A stretch of DNA of 64,000 nucleotides from Aulosira sp. FACHB-615 (GCF_014698045.1 NZ_JACJSE010000009.1:211563-275562), one strand, 5' to 3'; positions 43,485 through 51,676 are shown, numbered from the stretch's first letter. The notes: generated by a model from the letters alone, not told the origin. Made by a program: numbers and translations.

Positions 43485-44591
43485 ATGATGAATATCTTCT
43501 CCCATCCTTCATTGGTTGATGAAACTACTAGTAGTCATCAAGCAAAAGTTGGACTACCTGGTAATTACTACTTTAGTGAGCAAATTTTTGCTTATGAGCA
43601 GCAAACTATCTGGCGTAAAACTTGGCAGTTTGTAGGACGTGAATCTGATTTAGCAAATCCTGGGGATTATCTCACTTGCCAAGTTGGAGATCAGCCTATG
43701 TTCGTAATTAGAGATAATCATGGCAAATTGCAAACGATGCACAATGTTTGTCCGCATCGAGGAGCGCGGATGTTGGAAGGACAAGGTAATTGTCAACGGG
43801 TGCGTTGCCCTTATCATGGTTGGAACTTCAATTATGAAGGGAATCTCAAAGGTTTGCCTCGTGCTGAATGTTTTCCCAATTTAGATCCGTCAGCTGTCTA
43901 TCTAGCCAAAGGACGCGTCGAGATATGGGGCGGCTTTATCTTTGTTCACCCAGAATCACAAGGGGAATCGTTAGTCAGTTATTTGGCTGGATTCTCAGAC
44001 TATTTAAATCAGTATAAGCATTCTTGGGAGGAACTTCAACAGGTTGATCACTGGTTTTATGAAGAGCCAGCTAACTGGAAATTTCCCATTGAGAATTATT
44101 TAGAATGCTATCATTTGTCTGTTGTTCATGCCCAAAGTTTAAAGTGTTTTGACCCCAAGAATATTATTTATACTCCAACTGGCAGACACTATCAAATATT
44201 TGTTCCTTTCACAGATGATGAATTTGTCAAAAATCACCCTGCTTTTTTAGGAGAGCCAAAAGGACAATCATATCAGGGCTTTATCTTTCCTAATATGATG
44301 GTCAATACTGCAAAAGACAAAGTTTCAGTTTTTAAACTGACTCCTTTATCTCCCACAAGAACTAAGTTTGAGGTTTTTATTTATCAAACAAAAGCACAGA
44401 TTGAAGAATTTCCTTACCAGATTGAGAAATTTCGGACTGAATTTGAACGGGTGTTAAATGAAGACTTTAGGGTAGTGCGATCACTCCAAGCAAGTGTTCA
44501 TTCCCAAGCTTATGGTGTGCTTCAGCTTGCAGACATTGAATATGGTATTTCTCACTTCCATCAAGTTTTGTCAGGGTATTACCAACCATAA
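43485..44591 (+). CDS. Rieske non-haem iron oxygenase, alpha-subunit type
   Basis: 368-residue aromatic-ring-hydroxylating-type oxygenase. The Rieske [2Fe-2S] site is CPHRGARM (Cys89, His91) with CPYHGW (Cys108, His111). The catalytic iron site is in FPIENYLECYHLSVVHAQS, where two His follow the bridging acidic residues, and a distal Asp near the C terminus (NEDFRVVRSLQ) completes the facial triad. No reductase or ferredoxin gene is adjacent, so electrons probably come from a general ferredoxin. It is co-transcribed with the haem-oxygenase-like gene 17 bp upstream. The substrate is unknown. Confidence 0.88.
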   Translation: MMNIFSHPSLVDETTSSHQAKVGLPGNYYFSEQIFAYEQQTIWRKTWQFVGRESDLANPGDYLTCQVGDQPMFVIRDNHGKLQTMHNVCPHRGARMLEGQGNCQRVRCPYHGWNFNYEGNLKGLPRAECFPNLDPSAVYLAKGRVEIWGGFIFVHPESQGESLVSYLAGFSDYLNQYKHSWEELQQVDHWFYEEPANWKFPIENYLECYHLSVVHAQSLKCFDPKNIIYTPTGRHYQIFVPFTDDEFVKNHPAFLGEPKGQSYQGFIFPNMMVNTAKDKVSVFKLTPLSPTRTKFEVFIYQTKAQIEEFPYQIEKFRTEFERVLNEDFRVVRSLQASVHSQAYGVLQLADIEYGISHFHQVLSGYYQP

Positions 44592-44801
44592 TTTCGATAT
44601 GGAAGATGAATTAGCCCTCGCAACAGGGGTTTCTGAATCGTATAGAGCTAAAACAATTTTGAGTGTTGGTTGACAAGTGCGATCGCTTCATTTTGGCTTT
44701 TGTCCACAAAAATTAACACTCTCTCAGTTTCTTCCTGCAAGATGACCCCGAAATGATCATCGGCTATGCTGTAGCAACCAGCATTACTACAGGGAAGAAT
44801 T

Positions 44802-45332
44802 ATGAAAAACAGTAATAAATTTAACTTCATTACCTTAGCAGCCTTGTCATCTTTAGCGGTTGTATTGGCGACTAAACCTGCTAATGCACTGCCAGGACAA
44901 AACATTAACACTGTAATTAAATGGGCAAAAACTAAAACTCAATTACCAAGACTTACCTATAGTAGCGAAGCACATGGTTATTCAGGTAATAAAGGTAATT
45001 TATATTTCTATGTTGATGTTCCGGCAGAGAATGGCATAGTCACCAAAGAAGGAATCACCATTAGCGGCGACTCTAGTATCAAATTCACCAGCAAAAATCC
45101 CAAGGCAGTGAAGTTAATTCAAAGCATTTATAACGCGAATATTGCTAATGACTTTAGCCAATCTCGCCGTGTTACTAAAGTTGGTCGAGACCATTATTAT
45201 AGAGGTCAAAAATATGCTTATATTCTGGCTGAGGTGCAAGGCGGTTCAGCTTTTCAAATTATTAAATTAAATCAATTGCAAAACGAGATTGATAGTGCAA
45301 AATATTGCCAAACTCATCAATGTGACTTGTAA
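44802..45332 (+). CDS. Secreted protein of unknown function
   Basis: 176 residues. Residues 1-29 form a signal peptide (positive start, hydrophobic FITLAALSSLAVVLATKP, cleavage after ANA). The mature part of about 147 residues has beta-strand-rich segments (GNLYFYVDVPAENGIVTKEG, YAYILAEVQGGSAFQIIKL) and ends YCQTHQCDL, with two cysteines that may form a disulphide. AGGGAAG precedes the ATG by about seven bases. No family recognised. It is transcribed on its own after the Rieske gene. Confidence 0.75.
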   Translation: MKNSNKFNFITLAALSSLAVVLATKPANALPGQNINTVIKWAKTKTQLPRLTYSSEAHGYSGNKGNLYFYVDVPAENGIVTKEGITISGDSSIKFTSKNPKAVKLIQSIYNANIANDFSQSRRVTKVGRDHYYRGQKYAYILAEVQGGSAFQIIKLNQLQNEIDSAKYCQTHQCDL

Positions 45333-45648
45333 ATAGGAGGCAGTGGTTCGGCTTCGCGGTAATCGAGCGAAGTCGAGATTCACCAACCGGAGGCAGAAGG
45401 TAGTCCCGATGAAACAAGTTTCATAGCCAAGCATGAAAGTGGAAATAGCATTTTTACTCAGCACTCAGCACTTTCAAGTCAGGAGGAAAACTTTTAAGAT
45501 AAGCGTTTTTATCCACATCTTGTAGCAGTTGGGTTATTGCGATTAAGGTAAGGTAGGCAATGCTAAAAACTTGCTCAGACCTTGATTTTTAAGTTGTAAG
45601 CATTGCCCACCCTACGGTTGAGAATGGTGCTATTTTGCATTTAATTGC
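45333..45648. other. Gene-free stretch with dispersed repeats
   Basis: About 315 bp. It contains GAGCGAAGTCGAGATT and ACTCAGCACTCAGCACTTTC fragments of the same repeat class embedded in the ABC and M20 genes, plus the inverted repeat at 45552-45615. Confidence 0.6.
45552..45615. repeat. Inverted repeat of the GCATTGCCCACC type
   Basis: GGTAGGCAATGCT and AGCATTGCCCACC pair with one mismatch across a 34-base loop. It lies 33 bp beyond the comB stop codon and could serve as its terminator on the minus strand. A related GGGCAAGG...CCTACCC hairpin lies after ftsH. Confidence 0.5.
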
Positions 45649-46377
45649 CTAAATTAACTGTTTTCTATAGGCGTTATCAGTAAATAAAGGTACGCAACTG
45701 CTGATGTTAAAAGCTGCGGCTAATTCAACATCAGAGGCGAAATCTTTAGCAATTAACTCCTTACCAGAAATACATTTTTGTAGGTAACTCAGTAAATCTT
45801 GGCGAACAGCTTGAAATGACTGGAGAGCGATCGCCGCTTCTGGTGATAAACTGCCATCTAAATAGCTCAAAATAGCCCCAGCACCAATCAAATCTTCAAC
45901 AGCTGGTCTGAGGCTACCATCTTCCTGCCATCGCTCACCAGATGGAATCACAGCAATTTTACTTCCATATTTTTGGGCAAACCGCGCTACAGCTTCGCAA
46001 TTTCGCAAACAACCTGCCAAAGTAGGTGTACTTCCAGTTAGCAAAGTCAGAGTCGAACCATTAAGTGAAGGTAAAACTAGCCGAGTACCAGATGGGATGT
46101 TCATCAGTGATACTGGCGAGAGAGAATATTTATTTCTAGACTCTTGTTGTCTGTGAGTTGCTAATTCAGCCTGTATCGAATTTGCATAATCTTGAGCTGA
46201 TTCATCACCAAATATATATGGAAAAATTATCGCTCCGTTGTGAGTAGCAATCTCTACACAGGTAGAAAAAGAAAGCACATCAACTATAACAACGACATCA
46301 CTAATAGGAGCAAGTTGAGCAATTCCTTGTGCGCCCCACTCACAACGCAAATCAAACTCTGATTGATTATAAATCAT
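45649..46377 (-). CDS. comB: 2-phosphosulfolactate phosphatase-like protein
   Basis: 242-residue ComB-family protein; ComB removes phosphate from 2-phosphosulfolactate, known from coenzyme M synthesis but widespread in cyanobacteria with unclear role. Family motifs: VVVIVDVLSFSTCVEIA near the N terminus, SLMNIPSGTRLVLPSLNGST, AVIPSGERWQEDGSLRPAVEDLIGAG. The start at 46377 (MIYNQSEFDL) is chosen because GAGGTGA lies about seven bases upstream. The frame stays open to 46539, but the added 54 residues come from repeat DNA and lack family similarity. Confidence 0.85.
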   Translation of the reverse strand: MIYNQSEFDLRCEWGAQGIAQLAPISDVVVIVDVLSFSTCVEIATHNGAIIFPYIFGDESAQDYANSIQAELATHRQQESRNKYSLSPVSLMNIPSGTRLVLPSLNGSTLTLLTGSTPTLAGCLRNCEAVARFAQKYGSKIAVIPSGERWQEDGSLRPAVEDLIGAGAILSYLDGSLSPEAAIALQSFQAVRQDLLSYLQKCISGKELIAKDFASDVELAAAFNISSCVPLFTDNAYRKQLI

Positions 46378-46389
46378 CGGTTGTTCACC

Positions 46390-46450
46390 TCTATTTCTGT
46401 TCGCCGAGCGTTCGCGCAGCGTCTCCGTCAGGAGAAGTCGAGGCGCTGCT
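46390..46450 (-). repeat. REP-like repeat in the comB leader
   Basis: GCGTTCGCGCAGCGTCTCCG and the CAGGAGAAGTCGAGGCGCTG segment form a GC-rich block unlike its AT-rich surroundings. It resembles dispersed REP sequences of filamentous cyanobacteria. It keeps the frame open upstream of comB, producing a falsely extended ORF. Confidence 0.55.
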
Positions 46451-46657
46451 TGCATATCTGTATCATTTTTAAAGTTAAATGGTATAAAAAAACGGCAGAT
46501 AAAAACAGAATAAATATAATTGGTAAGACTATTAACCAACTTCTCAAAGCGTCTGTATTGTTTTCAGACATAAATAATTCAATATTTTGGCGCTGCTGAT
46601 GATAATATCAAAAGCCCACGCAAAGGTGCAAAGGCGCAAAGTAATTTTTTACTGAGT

Positions 46658-47089
46658 TCACTGACCTTCAGTAATTGACAAATCGACAATTTTCAAATTA
46701 GGGATTTTCTGGAAATCCTTAAAGTTACGCGTTACAACTGTAGCATTTAAAGAAAGTGCAATAGCAGCAATTTTTAAATCTTGTGTACCAACGCGAATTT
46801 TTTGCTTTAATAATTCGTTATAGATATCAAATGCAGCTTCATTAAAATCAAGAATATTCGCTTGACACAACAGATTAAATGTTTCTCTGAATAAAACATA
46901 AGCTGTAACTAATTCTTATTTTGATTTCCCGCGTTTAATTACATCCAAACGACCGTACATTTGCTCAACAATCGTGATTACTGTGATTGCAATTTCCGCA
47001 GGATTCACAGCAGCTACTTTATTAACAACTACTGGATGACCTCGTTGGAGTAGCGAAACATAGTCAGTATCAAGCACCCATTTTATCAT
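46658..47089 (-). pseudogene. VapC-like PIN-domain toxin gene broken by a nonsense codon
   Basis: The frame from ATG at 47089 (MIKWVLDTDYVSLLQRG) to the stop at 46658 encodes a complete 143-residue PIN-domain VapC-type RNase apart from one in-frame TAA at 46918-46916. Upstream reads VIKRGKSK-stop; downstream continues ELVTAYVLFRETFNLLCQAN and ends with the PIN motif GTQDLKIAAIALSLNATVVT. The likely ancestral codon at the stop is GAA, giving KSKEELVTAY, so a single G-to-T change explains it. N-terminal Asp in LDTD and Asp in GTQDLKIA are conserved catalytic acids. The antitoxin gene lies intact 27 bp upstream. Read-through or sequencing error cannot be excluded. Confidence 0.8.
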
Positions 47090-47116
47090 CGGCTTTTTAC
47101 CTAGACAATTACGCTC

Positions 47117-47491
47117 CTACTCTTGCAAAAAATAACTTTCTGTAGTCTCATCTAATTCATGTCGATACTTTTCTATAGCTTCAAGTACTTGTTCAAATTG
47201 TGGGTCATCTTGAAAAACTCCAGCCATTGCTAACCAGGGGTTTTTCTGCTCAGTGGAGGGCAGTTTTACAGATAAAGAAACAACTTCTGCACCAGCCAGA
47301 TGGGTTTCTATACGTTGTTGAAGTTCAGTTAATGCAGTAGTGCGATCGCTTGCTTCTACTTGTAATTCTGGCAAGCCTGGAACAATGGCAAAATAGTTGC
47401 CATCCGCTTGTTGTTTAACAATAACATTTACGGAAACTTCGTTATTGTTTTGTCCATTTTGTGATGTCGCCGATGAAAAGGAATTCATCAT
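47117..47491 (-). CDS. Antitoxin-like protein (HicB-type fold) of the broken PIN toxin
   Basis: 124 residues. The core (VNVIVKQQADGNYFAIVPGLPELQVEASDRTTALTELQ, split here as VIVKQQADGNYFAIVPGLPE and LQVEASDRTTALTELQ) fits the HicB-like fold seen in antitoxins, and the C-terminal tail (FEQVLEAIEKYRHELDE) is a toxin-binding type helix. It is followed 27 bp later by the PIN-toxin pseudogene, so it is probably the antitoxin, now without an intact partner. M2 at 47488 is an alternative start. Confidence 0.7.
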   Translation of the reverse strand: MMNSFSSATSQNGQNNNEVSVNVIVKQQADGNYFAIVPGLPELQVEASDRTTALTELQQRIETHLAGAEVVSLSVKLPSTEQKNPWLAMAGVFQDDPQFEQVLEAIEKYRHELDETTESYFLQE

Positions 47492-47546
47492 AATTTTTGG
47501 GCTTGTTATTTTTGATTGTAAATTAACAGAAATATCCTAAATAAAC

Positions 47547-48833
47547 TCAACTAAAAAACTTCTCCACGCAACGGATGAATATTTCCACACCCATTGGTAG
47601 GACAGTTTCATCAAAATCAAATCGTGGGTGATGATGGGGATAAGCTAAATCTTTGTCTGGGTTAGCAGAACCAAGGAAGAAGTAACAGCCGGGAACTTCT
47701 TGTAAGAAGAAAGACATATCTTCGCCGCCCATTGTTTGGCATTCTGGCACAATTCCTACAGGCGTTTCTACCACTTCTTCGGCAATTGATCGCACTAATT
47801 CTGCAATCCCCGCATCATTAATTACTGGGGGATACAAACTCCAATATTCTAAGTCATAGTTTGCGCCATGACTCTGGCAAACTCCAGCTATAATTTGCTC
47901 GATGCGTTGTTTAAAAAAGCCTGCAAATGCGGGGTTAAAATAGCGCACTGTGCCTTTCATATTTGCAGTATCAGCAATGACATTATGTGCTGTACCTGCG
48001 TGCAGTGCGCCAACAGTCACCACTGCGGAATCGATGGGGTTAACATTCCGGGCGACAATGGTTTGTAGGGCGTTGACAATCTGCGCTGCAACGACAATCG
48101 AATCAACGGTTTGATGGGGAATTGCACCATGTCCACCTTTGCCTAAAATTGTGCAGTTGAATAATTCCACCGCCGCCATCAACGCACCAGCACGAACACC
48201 GACAGTTCCCAAGGGGAGATTATTCCACAGGTGTAAACCAATAATGGCATCGACATCAGGATTTTTCAGCACCCCAGCCGCAATCATTGGTTCTGCACCT
48301 CCCGGCCCTTCTTCGGCTGGCTGGAAGATAATTTTTACAGTCCCTGCAAAGTCTTCTCGATGCTGCTGGAGATAGTATGCTGTACCTAGTGCGATCGCTG
48401 TATGTCCATCATGTCCACAAGCGTGCATAATGCCATCATGCTGCGATTTATACGGTACTTCGTTCAATTCTTGAATGGGCAAAGCATCCATATCCGCCCG
48501 AATTGCTAGTACTTTCTCAGTGCTGAGTGCTGAGTGCTGTACACTGATCGGACTTGTACTGAGCGCAGCCGAAGTAGTCGAAGTGTGAGTGCTGAGTTTA
48601 GTCCCCTTAATAGTGGCAACAATACCAGTTTTTGCAATACCAGTTTGATGTTCAATTCCCCAGGCTTGCAACTTACTAGCGACAAACTCAGCCGTCAGTT
48701 TTTCTTGAAAGCCTAATTCTGGTTGTTGATGTAGTCGCCGCCGCCACTCTACTAATTGTGGTTGCAATGTGCGAATAGAAAGTCGCACACGGGATAAATC
48801 AACAGAATAAGAACTGGGGAATGTGGAAACCAT
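47547..48833 (-). CDS. M20-family amidohydrolase with a repeat-derived insert
   Basis: 428-residue zinc hydrolase of the M20D group (N-acyl-amino-acid/IAA-conjugate amidohydrolases, hippuricase). Metal ligands: HACGHDGHTAIALG (His-Ala-Cys-Gly-His-Asp), the Glu pair in FQPAEEGPGGAEPMI, and the C-terminal HHHPRFDFDE. The substrate-loop motif LAIRADMDALPIQE is present. Residues 79-107 are a Ser/Thr-rich insert (STHTSTTSAALSTSPISVQH) encoded by dispersed repeat DNA, placed at a loop between two core strands where the family normally has only a few residues, so the fold is probably intact. The start is ATG at 48833. Confidence 0.9.
   Translation of the reverse strand: MVSTFPSSYSVDLSRVRLSIRTLQPQLVEWRRRLHQQPELGFQEKLTAEFVASKLQAWGIEHQTGIAKTGIVATIKGTKLSTHTSTTSAALSTSPISVQHSALSTEKVLAIRADMDALPIQELNEVPYKSQHDGIMHACGHDGHTAIALGTAYYLQQHREDFAGTVKIIFQPAEEGPGGAEPMIAAGVLKNPDVDAIIGLHLWNNLPLGTVGVRAGALMAAVELFNCTILGKGGHGAIPHQTVDSIVVAAQIVNALQTIVARNVNPIDSAVVTVGALHAGTAHNVIADTANMKGTVRYFNPAFAGFFKQRIEQIIAGVCQSHGANYDLEYWSLYPPVINDAGIAELVRSIAEEVVETPVGIVPECQTMGGEDMSFFLQEVPGCYFFLGSANPDKDLAYPHHHPRFDFDETVLPMGVEIFIRCVEKFFS
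48513..48599 (-). repeat. Dispersed repeat DNA read in frame inside the M20 hydrolase
   Basis: On the coding strand this reads ACTCACACTTCGACTACTTC, then GGCTGCGCTCAGTACAAGTC, then CAGTGTACAGCACTCAGCAC. It matches the repeat at the end of the ABC-ATPase linker (about 360-398), including ACTCACACTTCGACTxxTTCG-type and CAGTGTACAGCACTCAG blocks, and is translated in the same phase (THTST...SVQHS) in both proteins. It contains no stop in that frame. Confidence 0.8.
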
Positions 48834-49343
48834 TTTGACAACAAACTGCTAGAAGAGGGCTGAGATTGGGCTATGTTCTCAGTTTAATAGTTCACTTTAG
48901 ATTGTTACTAGTGAATTTTCAACTCCCCGTTAGGGGAGTAGTAGGTTTATGATACTGTCTGTACAGCTTTCTTCAACTCTTTAAACATCAGCCGTAGAGC
49001 GTAAGCAGCAGTTTGTGAGATGACTAAATTACCAAAACCTTTTTTAACCTCACGCTGTTTCACACTGGGGGCAATGTCACCAACTGCCATTCATGTAGTT
49101 AGACTCATCTGCATGGTTTGAAGTGTGAGGTTAAGTGTAGCTTCCATCTGTGGCTGTAACTCTTTTGACACCATAGGAAGTAAGTTTAACTTCAGCGATC
49201 GCACCACTATTCTGCCAGACTACCTCGAATATCCCAAACATTGGCAATAACATTTACATAAAACTTGTTTCGGGTAAATGACAGACAAACGTCAAACCCA
49301 AAAAATATAGAGACGTTACACCTAACATCTCTACATTTTTCTA
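48834..49343. other. Gene-poor stretch with decayed coding sequence
   Basis: About 510 bp between the M20 and patatin genes. It holds a 47-codon remnant (48947-49090) and, on the same strand, short frames between about 49120 and 49270 (VNVIANVWDIRGSLAE and EVKLTSYGVKRVTATDGSYT) that look like pieces of decayed genes. No RNA gene or intact CDS was seen. Confidence 0.45.
48947..49090 (-). pseudogene. 47-codon remnant of an unknown protein
   Basis: The frame MAVGDIAPSVKQREVKKGFG continues to LRLMFKELKKAVQTVS and a TAA stop. It has a protein-like composition but no ribosome-binding site and no family I recognise. Neighbouring frames on the same strand also look protein-like but are broken by stops. 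It is best read as the tail of a decayed gene, although a small intact gene is possible. Confidence 0.3.
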
Positions 49344-50531
49344 CTAATTACCGTTGAGTTGTAAAAACTTCTGTAAAGCATTGCTTATTGATGGCTGCTG
49401 AAGATAGGCATTTGCAGCGTTCACCAAATTCTCCAGATTTTCAGTACTCACATCATCAATGTCATCACTCAATGGCTTACCAGTTAGTTCTCGGTCTAGC
49501 TTAAATTGCAAGCGTAAAATTTGGTGATCTGGTACTACCTGTTCTGTAATGTACTGGTGAACACCAGATGACGCATCAAATAATATACCGATGATTGGTT
49601 GCGCCCATTGTAACAAACCCCAACCCTCGGCTTTTTCAAATGGGATGATGCGTGTGCGATCGCCTGTACCGATGGAAAGAATGGTAATATCTTCTAGTCG
49701 GTTGCCTAATCTTAAAGCTTCAGCTACAGCACAGGCTGATGGATTATTAGCCGCAACTCCACCATCAACCGCAGAGTAGATACATTTAATAGAATACTTG
49801 GCCGTATTATCTGGTACGGTTTCCCAAGGCGAATCTACCGAAGCTTCTCTTTTACCACCTTTATATTGTGTGATGGTGCGAGTTTGACCTTTGCCTAAAC
49901 CATCCGTAATGGTAATTTGAGTATTATTATAAATATTTTCTGTATAGGAAGCAGTACCATCTAGAAAAACACTACTTGGTTTAGCGTCTACCACTGGCCC
50001 TTTGATGATTCTATCTAATTTATGGGCAGGAAAATAAGTAGGAGCAGAGGCAGAAGAAACGCAGATTTCCCATAAAGGAAAGTTATCGTAATCTTTATCT
50101 TGTCGCCAACTTTTAAATATTATTGGCTCTCTAGAAATGGTGTCATAAGACGTAATTAATAACTTTGGTTCGTTAACATCAAATAATCTTGTATCACCTA
50201 AGTTTTCTTTGAGGACTTGAATTAAACCACTATCAGAAAACTTAGGTGCAGATAAACCATATTTCAGGATGAGGGGAATCCTCTGGGAAGAAAAACGACT
50301 TGTATAAGGGAAAATTCTTGAGCTTTTTTGTTGATATAAATCAATGATAGTTTGACTTTTTTTACCTGTGGCGATCGCTGCTGCTAAAATTGACCCTGTA
50401 GAAGTGCCTGCAATTAAGTTAAAATACTCGTGTAAAGGTTTATTAATTTGCTGCTCGATAGCCTTCAACATCGTTGCAGACATAATTCCCCTAATACCGC
50501 CACCATCCAAGCTTAAAATCCGAAAAGGCAT
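49344..50531 (-). CDS. Patatin-like phospholipase with an internal beta insert
   Basis: 395-residue acyl hydrolase with the Ser-Asp dyad. The oxyanion loop is DGGGIRG, the nucleophile elbow is GTSTG, and the catalytic Asp is in DGGVAANNP, preceded by SSASAPTYFPAH. Between about residues 185 and 245 sits an insert (FLDGTASYTENIYNNTQITI, DGLGKGQTRTITQYKGG) that looks like a beta-sheet module and is not usual in bacterial patatins. Some bacterial patatins are phage-defence effectors (CapV), but no cyclase gene is adjacent, so a housekeeping lipase role is equally likely. The start is ATG at 50531. Confidence 0.88.
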   Translation of the reverse strand: MPFRILSLDGGGIRGIMSATMLKAIEQQINKPLHEYFNLIAGTSTGSILAAAIATGKKSQTIIDLYQQKSSRIFPYTSRFSSQRIPLILKYGLSAPKFSDSGLIQVLKENLGDTRLFDVNEPKLLITSYDTISREPIIFKSWRQDKDYDNFPLWEICVSSASAPTYFPAHKLDRIIKGPVVDAKPSSVFLDGTASYTENIYNNTQITITDGLGKGQTRTITQYKGGKREASVDSPWETVPDNTAKYSIKCIYSAVDGGVAANNPSACAVAEALRLGNRLEDITILSIGTGDRTRIIPFEKAEGWGLLQWAQPIIGILFDASSGVHQYITEQVVPDHQILRLQFKLDRELTGKPLSDDIDDVSTENLENLVNAANAYLQQPSISNALQKFLQLNGN

Positions 50532-50709
50532 ATTCCTCCGAATCTTTATTAGTATTGTTGGTCAGTTCAGTAAATCTAAACAAATTTGATATTAAAAATA
50601 TAAATGATAAATGTTTGAAAAGTTATTTGCTTAACATTTAAAATCAAAAATTATTTTAGTTTAATTCTGTAAATCTCAATTCTTAATTTATTTCATCAAA
50701 TAAAAATAG

Positions 50710-51276
50710 ATGGCAAAAACTGAAAAACAAAAAATGTTAGCTGGTGAGTTATACATAGCAGAAGATCCAGAATTAGTCGCGGAGAATCGACGAGCCAGCC
50801 AACTTTTGCAAAAATATAACAGTAGCATTCCTGAACAGCAAGAGCAAAGACAACAAATACTACAAGAATTATTCGCCAAGGTAGGAGAAAAAACTACCAT
50901 TGTGCCACCATTTCACTGTGATTATGGCAGTAATATTTATGCTGGGAATAAATTATATATGAATTACGGCTGCGTAATTTTAGACTGCAATATAGTTGAA
51001 ATTGGTAATAACGTTTTGTGTGCGCCCTACGTGCAGATTTATACTGCGTATCATCCCGTAGAACCAGAAATTCGGCTGACTGGTCAAGAACTAGCTGCAC
51101 CAGTGAAAATCGGTAACAATGTCTGGATAGGTGGAAATGCGATTATTTGTCCAGGGGTCACAATTGGCGACAACACAACAATTGGTGCTGGTAGTGTAGT
51201 GGTGAAAGATATACCAGCAAATGTTGTCGCGGCTGGAAACCCCTGTCGAATTATTCGCTATTTATCGGATAATTAA
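50710..51276 (+). CDS. Sugar O-acetyltransferase of the Maa/LacA type
   Basis: 188-residue left-handed beta-helix acetyltransferase. The N-terminal Maa region is KQKMLAGELYIAEDPELVAE. The hexapeptide repeats include GNNVWIGGNAIICPGVTIGD and NTTIGAGSVVVKDIPANVVA, ending GNPCRIIRYL. The catalytic His is in YTAYHPVEPEIR. It transfers acetyl from acetyl-CoA to a sugar such as maltose or galactoside; the actual acceptor is unknown. It acts as a trimer in this family. Confidence 0.9.
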   Translation: MAKTEKQKMLAGELYIAEDPELVAENRRASQLLQKYNSSIPEQQEQRQQILQELFAKVGEKTTIVPPFHCDYGSNIYAGNKLYMNYGCVILDCNIVEIGNNVLCAPYVQIYTAYHPVEPEIRLTGQELAAPVKIGNNVWIGGNAIICPGVTIGDNTTIGAGSVVVKDIPANVVAAGNPCRIIRYLSDN

Positions 51277-51295
51277 GGAGGTGAAGAGCGATATT

Positions 51296-51676
51296 CTAGA
51301 ATTTGTAGCCTCTCGCCAGCCAATAATGCCAATCTGCGATCGCTTGTTCAGTGCTATCATCTGCATCAATAGGCTTAATGTCTGATAATTTTGCCGAATA
51401 GACATCATCATCCTTACCCTTAAGGTCAGCTACTTCCACATACATATCTTTTAAACACTCATCATCAGGAGCCATTCCCAGCACCTCAACAGTTTTTTCC
51501 TCTATTGTCGAGGTTTTGCGGGATTTTTTCGCCCATTTAGCCATAAACGGACAATTCAAGGCTTCTTCTAAGTAATAATACCAGCCCATTGCCCGATCTT
51601 CTTTATCTTCCGCATCTACAATAATTTCTGTGGCGATGCGATTTTCTCTGGTTTCGTCGCGTTCAACACTAGACAT
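51296..51676 (-). CDS. CcbP-like calcium-binding protein
   Basis: 126-residue acidic protein resembling CcbP, the cyanobacterial calcium-binding protein whose degradation raises free calcium during heterocyst differentiation in Anabaena. Family features: RIATEIIVDAEDKEDRAMGW followed by YYYLEEALNCPF near the N terminus, VEVLGMAPDDECLKDMYVEV, and the terminal STEQAIADWHYWLARG. Many Asp/Glu residues could bind calcium. I do not assign the symbol, as paralogues with other roles exist. The start at 51676 is an ATG. Confidence 0.75.
   Translation of the reverse strand: MSSVERDETRENRIATEIIVDAEDKEDRAMGWYYYLEEALNCPFMAKWAKKSRKTSTIEEKTVEVLGMAPDDECLKDMYVEVADLKGKDDDVYSAKLSDIKPIDADDSTEQAIADWHYWLARGYKF

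Noticed and set aside
44648..44911. 87-codon minus-strand frame opposite the start of the secreted protein gene
   Set aside because: It overlaps the signal-peptide coding region of a better-supported gene with a good ribosome-binding site.
49344..50531. CBASS effector (CapV) assignment for the patatin
   Set aside because: No CD-NTase cyclase or accessory CBASS genes are nearby.
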